Assembly (NCBI RefSeq): GCF_011397635.1 | Contig: NC_064759.1 | Span: forward strand, 13,536,428 to 13,600,427 | Length of the DNA stretch: 64,000 nucleotides | Reading direction: 5' to 3' | Origin: Epinephelus fuscoguttatus | Lineage: Eukaryota > Chordata > Actinopteri > Perciformes > Serranidae | Program-made: the position numbers and the translations under genes | Notes under the pieces: model-generated | What the model was told of the DNA's origin: nothing | Database searches by the model: none | What the model saw: the letters and a program-made list of their open reading frames with translations, nothing else | Part shown: positions 11,978 through 25,751 of the stretch, piece after piece | Position numbering within the stretch: position 1 is the stretch's first letter | Layout: each line of letters opens with the position of its first letter

Positions 11978-13123
11978 AGTAAAGGTTCAGTGTGTAGGAT
12001 TTGGGGGAATATATAGGCACAAGTGAAATATTTTATAATAAGTATGTTTTCTTTGGTGTATAATCACTAGAGCTTAGATCGCCCCCACCCGAGCCCGTGC
12101 ATGTTCTGTCCAAGCCCGTTAACTGTTATTATGAGCCCGAGCCCGGTTTAAACCCGACATTTTTTTTAAGGATACAAACGTGGACATTGAAGGCTGACTC
12201 TCGTCTTTCTTTCCATGGCAAGCCTTCGTCATGTGCCTCTTAAGTGTCGAGGTCCCCGTCTTTTTGCTGTCATATACCAGCATCGCGCTGCACTTGGTAC
12301 ACTCGACGAAGCCGACACACACATTGTCACCGTCAACAACTCACGTGCGCAGCCAGCGGCGCCATCAAGGGGGCAGGTGTGATGAGTAGTAGTTGGTTCC
12401 ATAGCCTAGGTCTATTATGAGGAGCCCCACCTGTCCAAGCCCAAGGATAGTGGCGGGAAATTACAGCCGGGTCAGGTTTGGGCAGAGAATCTAAACTCTA
12501 GTAATCACCTGAAAAAAGCACTGTTATGTTTTCTTACCTTAGAATGAGCCGTCTATATCTACATAGGGAGGAGGGCCTTGTCCACAGAGTCGGCCATGTT
12601 TCTACAATAGCCCAGAACGGACAAACCAGACACTGGCGTTAGATAGGGCGAGTCACGTTTCCATGTTTTTGCATTGGCCACCATAGTTTAGCAGTCCCTA
12701 CATGATAAGAGCATTGCAAACACTACATTTTTAACATGAAAGCGCTCTATTCAGTGTTTTAAATCATCAAGTCTGTTTGTTGTGGAGAGGATGAGCTTCT
12801 GTAGATAATTTGGATCTTAAGGTATCAGAAAAAAATGGTGAGCGCACATAAGGAGGTGCTGAGCTAGCGGCCCTTCTCCATGCCAGGCATCATCAGAGAA
12901 ACACTGATTTGTAACGTGAAACTGCTTTTTTCAGTGCTTTTACCAGTTTAGATCACCTGGTCAGTTTGTTTTGGAGAGGAGGAGATCTCTGCGAGTAATT
13001 CGGTTCCGAGTAAAAATGTCCAGAAGGAATTCCAATTGGGAGATGTTTCAGCTAGTTGCAATCTGCAATCCTCACTGCTAGATGCCACTAAATCCCCCTA
13101 AATCTTACATAATGTTCCTTTAA
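11978..13123. mobile_element. TTAA-type palindromic MITE, copy 2, with nested hAT
   Basis: The left end is 'aaaggttcagtgtgtaggat'; the right end 'ccactaaatccccctaaatc' runs to 'cctttaa'. It belongs to the same family as 5750-6554. Its 'tgtataatcac...ctgaaa' segment is interrupted by the 433-bp element at 12068-12500. Confidence 0.65.
12068..12500 (-). mobile_element. Nonautonomous hAT element with BED zinc-finger remnant
   Basis: Terminal inverted repeats TAGAGCTTAGATC (left) and, read on the other strand, TAGAGTTTAGATTC (right). It is flanked by ataatcac / gtaatcac, an 8-bp target duplication with one mismatch, the length expected for hAT. On the - strand, 12119-12322 is an open frame with a BED-type zinc finger: C-x2-C, then STLKRHM-x-K-A-C (H-x4-C). 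The left subterminal region repeats 'gcccg' motifs. No transposase catalytic domain is present, so it cannot move by itself. BED fingers are typical N-terminal DNA-binding domains of hAT transposases. Confidence 0.75.
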
Positions 13124-16100
13124 ACTGGCATTTCAATCTGGTTGCTCTCAAAGGAACACTGACTGTACGAGACAGAGCTCTGCACAAACTTAGCATCTGG
13201 TGAGTGTTCTGCAGACAGGTAAAATAACAGTCAAAACATTATCCATCAATAATAAATGATCTGCTTATTCTTTCACCCGTCTGAAGTCAGTGGAGTCAGA
13301 TCGACTGGGATGCTGTAGTATCTGTTGTTTTGCTTTCATTCTCTGAAAATATTACTTCCTATTAATTACTAAAATATTGATTTTTACATTGGTAATTTAA
13401 TTGACTATAAAAAGAATCCAACAATTGTTTAGCTGTGTGTTTCTAAGTTGATGTGATTAATATTTTTTCACAGTGTACGGTTGTGTCTGTGTCCCTTCAC
13501 GAAGGGGAGAAGACCTTACTTACTGCCATTCTTTTTCGAGCTTGCAGTCCCAAAACAACGCACTGTTATCATGAATGTATTCTGTGTAAAGAAATACACT
13601 CAAACACTCTTTGCTTGTTCAATCACTTAAACTGCCATGCAGACACAGGAACAGACACCTACACGCACGCACACACAAATATACACACACCTCGACAACC
13701 AAAGTGCTCTCTCTTAAATGGACTTCAATAAGAGGCAGGGAACGCTGCTGTCACTGGGGAAAAAAGATAGCAGAAGGCGTTGCAGATATCTTGACAATAT
13801 TTCTGAGGGAATAACTGTGAAAATCTGGGCATGGACTTGTTACAGTGCTGTACATGGACTGCTCTTCACTGCTTTAAAACAGATCAAGGTGGACTACGGA
13901 TGAACACAAGGGAACACAAATAAACCTTTTAAAGGATAAATGGCCATGAAGGAACAGCTGTTCATGAAATAAATAAAACATAGAAAGAGAGACTGAGGTT
14001 TATCTGAGTGGAATTATAATGGTGTAATGGGAAAACAGACAAGCCTACCCTTGCATTGGAGACAATACTGTCTTATAGCGACACGCTGTGGCCGGAATAC
14101 TGAATTACATACGCTTGGAATATTGTATAGTATGCTGTTAACGAAATCTAGCTTTGTATTGCTTAGTCTTTTCTACCATTATGATTAAACGCAGTTATAG
14201 CTGATATCTAATATTACTAAACTATAGTATTCTTCTCATTCGTCATGACAATTATGATATATGTATTAACAATACGTTAAATAATTATGAACAAGGGAAG
14301 TGCCGTTTGAGGTTGAAATTATTTTGTAATTTTATTTTATCAGAGAGAATTAATAAAGTATATATCTATAACATCACAGCTTCCATGTTTTCTGTGTCTC
14401 TGTTTTTCGTTTTATTTTATTGTTTGTATTATTTTTGCTTCCAGTGCGGTGCTTCAGGAAAATAAAGCATGCCTTCATTGGACGAATTACCGCGGTGCAG
14501 ATGAGATATATTTAATCCAGTATACCCAATCTGTATATACTGGAACGCACTGATTTTAGAGTTGCTACAGGCAATTTTACTTATTTTGTGAGTCCACGGG
14601 CGTATTTATATCATATATCTCATTCTAAAAAATATTTCTCTCTCTGATTGTGTCCAATGCATGTTATAAAGCACAATATGTTGAGTTTTTTCTGTTTGTG
14701 ACGAAAAGAAAATGAAAGAGTCGTATTTTTGCTACGATGTGAAGAATACCCACAGTCTTGGGTTGCCATGGATTCAGGAGTTCCCAGGTTACGTCCCTGG
14801 CTCTGAAGTAGGTGCTCTTCCTCTCGCGATATTTGGAGAACACGGGCAGCAACTTGTTAACGGTTGATGAGTTAGCTTAACTTTAGCTAATTTTAATGTC
14901 GGTTGTGTTTTTCAAATAAGATATTGGAGTTTTGAGCCAGCTTGGTTATAAATTCGTTAATTTTTATACTTAGCTACACCTGTACTTAGTTTATACTGGA
15001 AAATTTACCTGCCACAAGGTAAATTAATAATTTTTGCTAATCCTGAGTGACGTTGAGGAAGTGACAAGCTAAAAACAAGCAATAACTATCTTCTTTGAGG
15101 TGACTTGAGCCAACAACTCGGTAATTAGTATGAAAATAATTTTCAGAGTTGCAGCTGAGAAGAAAACTGCTATTAAAGGGTGAGTAACAGCCACAAACTA
15201 CGTGTTAGCTAAGTTTACTTACCCAGGGTGAGGTTATAGATAAAGTCAGTAAATAAAAAATAGAAAAAATCCCTCAATAGGAATTGGTTATTTGTTTTGG
15301 ATGTGGCTCACACTGAAGGAAAGGGCACACAGTAAACAATATAATCATTGAATTGGCATTAAAATGTAATGGGTGAGAAAAAAAAGATAAATATGGCTTT
15401 GCAAGAGGTAGCACAGTGCACATATGAGCAGGTGTAAAATACTTCAGTGTTGTCAAAGGAAGTTCATGGGGAAAAACTGAATGTGTTTTTTGTTGTGTGT
15501 GGTTCTGTGCTTGTGTTAAGCCATGTGTGTAGCTTTAGGAGATCATCCAGACCTGAGGCAGCCTCTATGTCCACGACTCTCTGCCTTCATCAGTCCTCCA
15601 CCTGCAACCACCGTGTCCTAGTTTCTGCTCTGTCACTGCCCCCTATGCTGGCACCTACATGATATGACCATGGGACTGTGGTGAGGGGACATGGAGACAT
15701 GTTGGGCATGTGGGTGGTCAGTGAGTGCACATTTGTGTTTGGTTTTACCTTTGTCAAATTGGGGAGCAATTTCACATGTAGTTGAACAGTGATCACTGTG
15801 CTGGTGAAATAATTAAGAGTCAAAATAGGTGTGAAAATCAAAAACATGCAGCATACAGCATATTGCTAAAACTTTATTAGACTAAGAGTCAGGAAGTCTA
15901 ATCAAATACTACTTGTGGCAGAAATAGGGATTAAAAAATACATATACTACAACAGCTGATTTGGCTATACAGAACTGATTTTCAATTAATTCTTTGCTTA
16001 ACTTATTATGTCTGAAACGCCTGTGGCAACAACCTTCCAGGTCATTTAAATTCAGTCATGCTGCAAGATAGACTGTTTTCCATTTTCTGTAATTCAGATT

Positions 16101-17400
16101 GTGGTTGGAAGTGTTTCTTGCCAGAAACACTTCCAGAGAGATGCATTTTACAACACAAGAAGCATTTGTTTTAGGTTCTGCATATGTTTGTCATTTGCCC
16201 TCATTGTTATTGGGTGTAATCCTTTGTTAGGTTTATAATCTTACCCAAGCAGGCCTAGCAAAGTGTGGGTTTGGAGGGAAGTTTTAGCAGTAAAAATGCT
16301 CACAAAAGACAGCCATATAATAGTTCTCTTGTCTTTGACTTTTTGTGTTTATTTAAACAAATTTCACTGGGTCTTCATTTATCATCAGGGTAGTAAAGAC
16401 CACAAAAGTGCTCACTGGCCATTCCTTATTGTGTAAATTAATGAGTTGCATTCAGTATATTGAGAACCTATCAGCAGATTACCTACCTTATTTTCAGGTT
16501 TTCTTACTGATAGTTGGCAGATGAGTCAGAGCTATTTGAATTGAACACCTTCCCGCTGGTTCACATCGGTGTTTGTCTCAAAAGTGACACACTAATCTTC
16601 TCAGGTCTTATCATGTGGAAGTCAATCTACATGAGCATGAAGGCAGTCACAGCATTTAACACAATCTCAGCTTGAACGGAAGAAATTGATTTTTGATTTT
16701 TTTTAAAAAAATTTTCATTAAACAGACATCATCATCTAAACCCAGCTTGTTGTGTGTTTAGCCCAGGGTGAAAATAAAACAGAGTAAAGGATGTGTGAAC
16801 GCCAGGCAGCCTGAGGCAGTGCTCTGCCCAGGGCACAGTACATACCCAGATGTGATGAGCTTGTTATCTGTTATTTAGTGGCTGGTGCTTTACTGCTCCT
16901 GGTGTGTTCATCGACTCTCTCGTGCTATTTTCCTGATTATGTTCTGTAATTTTAAGGCCAAGGTAATGTCCACATATTGCCTTCTTTTTCAACACTATTC
17001 TCTGCTTCTCTTTTTTCCCACCTGTCTTTCAGTCCCTTTTTTTTCAGGAAACACATTTAGTGCCTCAGAAATGCTGTTTCAAGAGAGGATAGCCAAGGAC
17101 CTAGAGGAAATGGAAATTGGGATAGCTTTTTACTTGTATACCAGCCAGATTTAGCCCAACGAATGAGAAAGTTATGACTGCAAGAACATTTCATTATTCA
17201 ACAAAAAGCAAAAGCAAGGAATGGCCAGAATGTAACACCAGAAAGAAGACATTTTAATAAATGTACAAAAAGATGCATTGGTAGAATTAACAAAGCCTGC
17301 GTTTTGCAGGTTTTAAGCCATTTATTACATTTATACACCGCACTTATTGCAGCTGGATACTTTCCAAAGTGAAGTACTTGTACTTTAGAAATTGGTATCT

Positions 17401-17580
17401 GTAGCTCAGCAGGTAAAGTGGGTTGTCCACTAATCACAAGGTACGCATGTCAGTTCCAGGCTCCTGTCCACATGACGAGTAAGAACCCTAATTGTTCACG
17501 ATAATTAGGCCCTGGCTTGTGCGTTGCCACAGGCGAGTGTAAATGGGTGAATGAGATCGTAATATCAATGCAGTCAATTT
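17401..17580 (+). repeat. tRNA-like-headed dispersed repeat (SINE-like)
   Basis: Begins with gtagctcagcaggtaaagtg, which looks like a tRNA A box, followed by a degenerate B-box-like 'cagttccaggctcc'. It then continues with non-tRNA sequence ending 'gtgtaaatgggtgaatga'. It cannot fold as a complete tRNA, so I read it as a decayed dispersed repeat. Confidence 0.45.
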
Positions 17581-18620
17581 AGAAAATCCCACCTGACTTT
17601 GACTAAGCGCATTAGATATTGTGTGTTCTATGGTGTAAATGTAATTACACTAATCATTTTCCTTACATGGCTTTTTATACTCTCCTTCCCTCTGACTGCC
17701 CGTATGTGACCTTTGGTTTTAGGGGTTACCAGTCATCTGTCAAGCAACAACAACCAGACAACTTTAATGACATCATCAGAGCGAATCAAGACACAGCCAC
17801 CCTGACAGCTGTCTGGAGAAGTTTGCACTGCCTGTTTCACATCCCAGTATCCATACCAGTGCTCAACTTCTATTTGTTATGTTGTGCTCTCATGACCTAC
17901 AGATATTCCTTAGGGAACACAGTCTTCTTGCCCAAGGGTTGGCCCATCATCCCAACCTTATTAAAGTGAATTTATGATTTGAGTTCTAATCCTCTCCCTT
18001 ATCTCTAAAAAATGAAGTCCCTCACAAAATAGATTTTTTTTGCTAAACGCCTGCGCCTGAGGACAGTTTGACCATGTAATTTCTGAGGAAATACACAGCT
18101 TGCATGCATGCAGTCACACAAAGCATACAGCCACATAAAAGTCTATTTTCCTCTTGTATCTTTTTCAGCAGGCCTGGTTGATTCTGCTGAACTCCCGCTG
18201 CTCTGTCTGCATGGTGGAGTCATGCGGCCTCATTACACCCAAAAACAGAGACCTAACCCCAGCCTGTATTGGCCGGGATGGCTCATGTGTTTTCGTGCGC
18301 GTAGCTTTGTCAGTGGACGAGGAGGCAGGCAGGTGGATGCTGGAGGTCGGCCACCATTATTGCCTGCCTGTACTCGTCCACAATCATATGGTTCACCTGT
18401 CAACTGTAATGTTTTCATTATGACACAAATGTCACCAGGTTCTGTCAGCAGGAGACTGTTTCCATCGCAACAGTGTCTTTTATCTCTAACTTCTCTTTGT
18501 GCTGACAGCAGAGATGAGTGGTGTACTGGATGCTTCTGCCACCAAAACATAATGTTGTGGAGATGTGTAGCTGTATAACATTGCTACAGGGGACAGCACA
18601 CACATGTATGCAAACATACA

Positions 18621-19012
18621 CAGGGTGCCTGAAGGTCCTAAAAAAGTGTTTAAATGTCTTAAATTCAATTTAATAGGCCTTAAAAGTCGTAAAAGAGTCT
18701 TAGATTCGAATTTGTGAGGTCTTTATTGCCACAAACACTGTATCTAATTTCATTTATCCAGCTTTTAATTTCTTTTTGTCAAAATGAGTCAAGCTCTTCT
18801 GTGTGAAAGTCCACTTTATTTGATATTACACATTTTTATAATCTAATACTGTACTTAACCTGAGAGCAAAATGTAGCTTAACCTGAATTACTCTGATAAC
18901 CGTATCCTTACATTAAACCTACCTCTGCATGGGACCACATGCACACTAGATTTATCTTAGAAAGTTCTTAAAAAGCATTACATTTAAGCATCTGATACCT
19001 GTAGACACCCAG
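18621..19012. mobile_element. Inverted-repeat MITE (CAGGGTG family), copy 1
   Basis: The left end CAGGGTGCCTGAAGGTCC and the right end (acctgtagacacccag, inverted) are diverged terminal inverted repeats. The interior is rich in 'ttaaattc' and 'cttaaaaag'. It shares ends and interior words with 33599-33940. Confidence 0.6.
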
Positions 19013-20049
19013 ACACACACTACTGCTCACTCTCCCTCCCTTTTCATAACAGTGAAATCCCTCTGATGACCCCACCAGTCACAGTCCACCAGAAAGTGGA
19101 GATCTGTGAACCCCTCAGTCTGTCTTATATCCTGGTGTTTCCCTGGCAACCAGAGGGACAGATCTACCAACACATACAGGTCTGTACATGCGTGCATGCA
19201 TGAAGGTGTGTATTTATGTACATGTGATGAGAGGGATTTGAGGCAGCATTGCATGCAGAAAGACTGTGTTTGTCGTGCATTTGTGAGTGTTTATGAATGT
19301 GCCTAAATATGAGCAGGTAGAAATTGGGACACAGCATTATAAGCTGGTCAGAGAGTGACAGTGATGTTGCCGTGGTGATGATGAAAGGAGAAATAATAGC
19401 CCTAAAGAAGCTGGGCCAGACTGCGATTCACATATCAGATACACTTAACTCTCAACGCACCACCATATGAGAGGTGAGTGCACACGCACACACAAAATGA
19501 GAGAAATTAAATGTTCATACAAAAAAAACACCCAAATATTAAACTTTTGTGTCATGTTGACACCTGCCCTGTCTACCCTTCTCCATCCTGCTAATCCCCT
19601 TTTTGTGACTCTGTCAGTCTCCATCTGTCAAATAGATGCCCTCTGACATTCTCTGCCCTTAGCCAGTCACATGACCCTGGTCCTCCCTGCACACCTGTCC
19701 ATCAGATAGATAGGTACCCATGGGGGGATTGGTATGCAACACAATCACAAAGGCATTTTATCGCATAATCACCATAAATGTACACATACCAGTATCACTG
19801 ACATCATTCCCTCTTTTAGTCCCAGACTGGATTCTATAAACCTGCCTGTGTTTGCTAGTCTGTGATCTGCTTTCTGCCAAAGCTTCATTGGATTTGTTTG
19901 CCTCTTTGGACTGCCATCATGTTGCCAAACTGTAAGCCTTGTTATGAAGCACAGTTACAAGCAAAGTGCCTTCAGTTGAGTTTGCTTCTACTTTGTGTCC
20001 CCCTGAAAGTCCTCTTTCCTGTTGTTCCATACGTGAACAGTGACACCTG

Positions 20050-21212
20050 AGCTGCGTTCCAGTGCTCGACTATTTGGTATGCCAGAAAAAGTTTTAGCAT
20101 GTCCCAGCAATTCGTATGACAAATGTAGTATGCCAAAAATACCAGGATGTCCTGCTGCATGCGATCACATTTTGCAGTATGAAAGCTAGTATGCTTTTTG
20201 GGCTATTCTGACCCACAGTCATCTTCATCACATTGACTGAATGGTAAACAGATGACAGATAATTTGAAACTTCATATAACTTGAAAATTAAAACTGCATA
20301 CACTGCAAAGTAACAACAGCAGAGCTCTCCGGTTTGACCTCTGTCTCTGGCAAGCTCAGGGAATGGCATTTTGTTATATCTCCAAGGTAACATTAAGTGA
20401 TAATGTTAAGATCTGTTGCGCTCCAAATCACATACTTCTTCTTAAAATTTTGCACCAAGGAGTGTGACAGATATATGAGCAAGAGGGTCAAAGGTCAAGG
20501 TGCAATTTGATGACAAAGTAGTATGTCGGAGTTGAATGCATAAACCATGCATCAATGTATACTTTTGTAAGTTTCAGTGTGTACTGAAAGTAAAGAGAAA
20601 GATTATGCGATTTGGAAAGCAGAGCATGAGTGTGTCTGAAATCGCATACTAACGCACTAAATACTGCGTACTTAGTTCGTGTGTACTACATACTGCTTAC
20701 TGATTTGATGATCAAGTATGCCATTACCAGCGGACTGTTCACACTGAATACTAAACTCAACCAATGCATCTCATGACTGAGCTACTGTTGAATGAAAATT
20801 GTTTATTACAAATATAAGTCAACATTACCTCTCACACTCAGTTTAATATATTATTTTAGTGCAAGTTATTAAATATTTTTTCTACAGGGCATTATATATG
20901 TGAGCGCCTACATTTTTCATATTTGTGCATGCTCCGTTGCTGACTGGTGCCAGAACCATCTAACTTGCATTCTACCAATGCACAGTCTGAAGGGACGCAG
21001 TGCATTTTGGGGCGGTTGAGTATGTATAGTAAGCTCATGCTGTATACTCAGAAATACTTGCTAATCTAATATACATTCGGGCATTTCTCATGTACACAAA
21101 ATGCACATATTATGCAGTTGAAATGCACTACAAACTTAATTTTACATAGTACTTCGTTTGTCATACTTACTTAGTGTGTATATTATGATAGTATGTGATT
21201 TTGAACATAGCC
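20050..21212. mobile_element. Pair of inverted-repeat elements with 'cgcatacta' ends
   Basis: The right unit (about 20630-21212) has ends 'tgtctgaaatcgcatacta' and, inverted, 'tatgttcaaaatcacatact'. A similar, more decayed unit precedes it from about 20050 ('gagctgcgttccagtgctcg'). Many 'agtatg/catact' words occur throughout. No coding remnant is seen. Confidence 0.55.
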
Positions 21213-22974
21213 TGTTATTTTTTAGTTATATATCTTTCTTTTCTTCTCTCGTCTGTCCACGTCTTTGTTGAGTTTAGGTAATGTGCCAGTTCCTTTTTCG
21301 GCGGGACATTGGCTCTTCTCCACATCCATTGTCAGGCCTCTTTTCTCAGTCAGCACCACCTCTCTTTTCTTTTTTTAACAACTCGGAGGCCACAGACTGC
21401 TTTCTGATGAACCTCTCCATGTCAGCATTTGGCCTCCTGGTGTTATAATTGTATTCTAAGTAGGGATAAATAGTGTGTGTACTCTAACACATACACAATC
21501 ATGGAAGTAATGTTGACATTCCATTAGCGATACTGGATAAAGATATTAATGTGTGCGCGGTCGGTTGGCAAAACAGATCAGATTACAGGCTCTTAAATGT
21601 CTACCTGATCCATTCAAGCTTTAAGTTAGTGTGCAGTCAGCTTCCTGGGCATTAGAATCTAACCACACCCTCACTGTTCTACAGTCCTTTAATTTTTTTG
21701 AAATCAATAAATGTTTTATGTCATTTTTATGCCAGGACCCAAGAAGTTTGGCTTGCGCCCAAACAGGAGTAATGCAGTAAAGCAGACTGTGCATAATATT
21801 TCCAGCCTGGCAGTTTAATGAAAGGGGATCATCATTGCTGGAAAAAAAAATATACAGATTTGCTATTCATATGGTCCCCAGGGAGCTGGCTGCTGTATGA
21901 GAGTAAGTTTAGTGTCCTTTTTTATCACATGCCTACTCAGTATGCATAAATGTTTGTAAACCTTGTTGATCATGGTTCAGGTTGCTGTGCAGGTAGAAGC
22001 AGTAGGTCCAGGACAAACCCGTCACCATCACCACAGAAATGGACCGGTACAATATGAGCTCCATGGCAACTCAGGCCGCCCACACTCCCCTCAGGCTGCG
22101 TGCCGGGCGACGTGCCTGTATGTGTGTGAGAGAGAAGGAGTAAGAGAGCAGAGGTTGTTAATTGATCTATTTTTCAGGCTGTTCAGTTGAATCGGGATGA
22201 AGGGATAGACGTTGGGGTTTTTAATGATGCCACAGGGGAGTTGTGCTCTGCTTCCTCCCCTCACAGGACTTCTGCTGTTGCCACTTGTGCTGACATAACT
22301 CGGTTACCTGTTACTCCTCTGCATATTATGCTCACAGCCGGGCCCCGGTGCCACTCACGCGTTTAATTACCAATTCACTCTTTCTTTTTCTCTCTCTTTC
22401 GCTCTAGGTTTCTGTGTCTGAGGCGCTGCCCTCTGTCAGAGTGTCATGCCTCATTGTTTATGAAGCAGGGCTCAAGTTGTGGCCTCTGCCCTCTTGGAGG
22501 AGGATGTAGACAAGCCGAAGGCGGAGACAGTCAGCCAATTAGAGTCTAGGAACGGTCAGCACCATGCCAACAGTGCTGCTCGTCTGGCTCTCAGCATCCA
22601 GGTGGGACTCTGGTTCAAGTCAAATGAGATATTTTTAGCATCATAGCCCTACTCAACAGTTATCTCTTGACATCAGCACTCTGGGAGCATTTTTAAATTA
22701 TATCTGTGTGTGTCCAGCCGCAGCCATCAAAGGAGGGGAGGAGGCTGAAAGTGAGCTGTAGCTATCCTGCTTCTTTGTCTTACCCCCCTCCTCTTTCTCC
22801 TCCTCCATCCAGCCCGAGCCGTGCCCTGAGTCCCAGTATCCCACAAGCACAGCAAGTTTCTTCATTTAGTTTTATTTCTTCTGCTCTGTTCTGTCTTGCC
22901 TCCCTGCCGCAAGAGCTATACCTTATTCTGCTTATCACACTTGTGCACTCAAAGACAGATGCCTAGTCTTGCAC

Positions 22975-22984
22975 GCACACACAC

Positions 22985-23031
<47 letters not shown>
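22975..23031. repeat. (CA)n microsatellite
   Basis: Nearly perfect CA repeat of about 57 bases. Confidence 0.95.
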
Positions 23032-23033
<2 letters not shown>

Positions 23034-23639
23034 ATTACACTAGAATTTCTTATTCATTTGAACCTTGTACTATCACCCCCCCACTCCCCCCCTTTCTCTA
23101 CCTCCTTCCATCCCTGCCCAGCTACTTGCCTGAAAAGTGATGTGGGTTTCCATAGCAACCGTCTGTGTCTGTACCAGAGGGGAGTTTCCTTACACGGACT
23201 AGAAAGGATGCCGGGGAGTCACAAAAACACACACACACACGCATGCGTTTGTGAAACTGTTGATTAGCAATCAGCGTGTCCTTCACACTGACTCTTTCCT
23301 TTTAATGAGCTCAGAGAAAGCTGTTGATTGGGTGATTCCAACAGGAATAGGCCTGAGTGTTGTACAAATTGGACATTCAAATCAAACTGATGTTGTGGCT
23401 CATGATGTAATGTGGAAAAAATTATAGAACCACTGAAGTGCCATCAATGATAACAGTGATGTTTCCGGATTGTAGGTTACAAATAATTTTGTATTGCTTT
23501 ACTATTTTTATCAACAATTCTATAGCTTGATATTATCATGTATAACAAATTAGGTTATTTGTGTTGCATTTCTGCATTTCTGTGTAGAGTTTGTGTCTGT
23601 GTCTATTTGCTGCTGTGGTGCAGCTCTCACTTTCCACAG

Positions 23640-23816
23640 GAATGTAGGTCAGGTGGACGGGAGACTGTAAATTGCCTATTGTCGTGAGTGTTTTTGTGTG
23701 TTCCCTGTCTTCCACCAAATGCATGCACAGATTAGATCCTAGGTTGCTATGACCCTGGGTAGGAGTGAATGGGAATAGACAATGGACGAATACAATGAAT
23801 GGATGGATGGGTAAAT
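23640..23816. repeat. Decayed LINE/SINE-tail-like repeat
   Basis: Words such as 'gagactgtaaattgcc', 'gttccctgtcttccacc', 'gaccctgggtaggagtgaat' and a terminal 'aatggatggatgg' match the order of a common fish retroelement tail (from memory). Heavily diverged. Confidence 0.45.
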
Positions 23817-24867
23817 GAAAGGAGCTAAATGGAAGTTTTGTATATGGCATACAGCAGCACGGGCATTTAGATTCATCATTTTCACATTTCTGCAAGCCCT
23901 GTCTATGTCCTTTTGAAACACATCCTTTATGAATTATTGCTCAAATAGAAAATGTATTTGTTTTTTGTGTGAACTACCAGTTGAAATATGTATGAGTATG
24001 CTCATCAAATGCATTTTTCTGACTGCAGAACTTTTCTGACAGGGGAAAATAATCCATTCGCTGCCTGTGCAAACACACTCAGTAACAACTTGGCTAAGCA
24101 AAATAACTGAGTGTCATCTGGCTAGTGATTATATATTTACATTTTCTGAGCCTCTCTCCCATGCAGACTATTGACAGCAGCCCTAACACATTATCTGTCT
24201 CATCCATTAGGAGCGAGACTGCAATTAGCCAACACAAAGAAGTGTGCTCAAACATTCTCAGGTTGGAGCAGCCTGTGTTTACATCTTCTCTCTGCCACCC
24301 TGTTTTTCTCCTTCCAACTCATTTCCCTCGATCGCGCTATTCACCGCTTTGCATAATGATCTGAACAAATATTTTGGTACTTTTACCGCCGAAATGAGCC
24401 GCACTATAAATTATTTATTCCTATGTCCATCCTCAGCCTCCTTTTGTAGCTCTCTCCTCTGCTTTCTCCACAGTGTCATGTAGGCAGAATGTAGAGCTGC
24501 AGTTAGCAGGGTTTGACCGGAGGGGGGTGCAGTTTGACAACCTCCCCTGCATTCTCAGTGACTCCTCAAACTCCTCTTCATCTCCCTAAATGTTCTTTCA
24601 CACATGGCGCTGGCAGACACGCTCACAGCGCGCAGACTATTTAAGCTACATGGTCAGAATAATTAATGCAGGAAATGATCACAGACACAGGAATGATTAA
24701 TTTCAAGCTGTGACCAACTGACATGACTGATTGTCTCTACCAGGTCGCCGGGCTTTTAATACTCGCGGCCATTCAGGGATAGCATCCATCACAGTGACCC
24801 TCACTCCTGCGGAGGTCTGTGTAGAGTGTGCATGTGTGCCTGTCTGTTTCTGTGTGCGTGCATGCAA

Positions 24868-24898
24868 GCTGGTGTGTGTGTGTGTGTGTGTGTGTGCA
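24868..24898. repeat. GT microsatellite
   Basis: Short GT repeat followed by gcatgcatgcag. Confidence 0.85.
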
Positions 24899-25585
24899 TG
24901 CATGCAGTATGTGTGCATAGCACGGTTGTCTGTGTGTCTTTTTAAGCATATGTTTACTCATTTATCAGCTTTATGACTGTAGAGCTCGGGGGCCACTACT
25001 CTGCCTCTGTGAGATGGCGAAAGTTATGCAGCAGACGCACCCTAAACCTTTACAACCACCCTGATGTAACTCACGAGGGACACACACTTACACTCCTATT
25101 TCATCATATTTACCTCCTGTTACCTAGACAGAGAAGACGTCAAACCTATCCAACCAAAATGTCTCTCTTTTGTTGTCTCTTTTGTTCGTTAGTCTCTCTC
25201 TCTGTGTAACACAATGTGAGTGTAGTCTAAATTGTTTTTCACTGTTATTTTGTGCAGCAGAAAGATTCCTGTTTGCCACGGCTTACGGTAAACAGGATCC
25301 TTTCATGTAGCCAAGGCAGTTCAGGATAATTGGAAGTGGGGAAAAATGGGGAGATAATGCCTGAGTTTGCCTGCTGATTTCGCAACAGATCAACCAGTCA
25401 TCAAAGTCATTACTGATACAATAAGCAATTAAAGTGAGCGTGCTGCAAATGGTGTTTTTACTATCCAGTTGCCACCTGCTTTTTGGCATTAATCATTTTT
25501 ATAATGTTGTTTTTAATCTAAAAATTAAATACCAGTAGATTTCATGTGCGTGTGTCAGTGTGTGCGTGTGTATGTATGTTCAAAT

Positions 25586-25680
25586 TCAAAACAACTTTAT
25601 TAATCCCACTAGGGGCAATTAGTTACTGGCAGTGTGTACACAGAGAAACAACAATATAGAAACAAATACACCACAGAGCT
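25586..25680. repeat. Retroelement tail fragment
   Basis: 'acaactttattaatcccact' followed by 'aggggcaatt' is a widespread fish retroelement 3'-end motif (recognised from memory). Short fragment next to the (GT)n at 25695. Confidence 0.45.
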
Positions 25681-25693
25681 AAAATGTGGAATA

Positions 25694-25694
<1 letters not shown>

Positions 25695-25749
<55 letters not shown>
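25695..25749. repeat. (GT)n microsatellite
   Basis: About 55 bases of uninterrupted GT repeat. Confidence 0.95.

Positions 25750-25751
<2 letters not shown>

Noticed and set aside
17401-17475. tRNA gene
   Set aside because: Only the A-box-like half is convincing. The anticodon arm and acceptor stem do not pair, so it is a tRNA-like repeat head.
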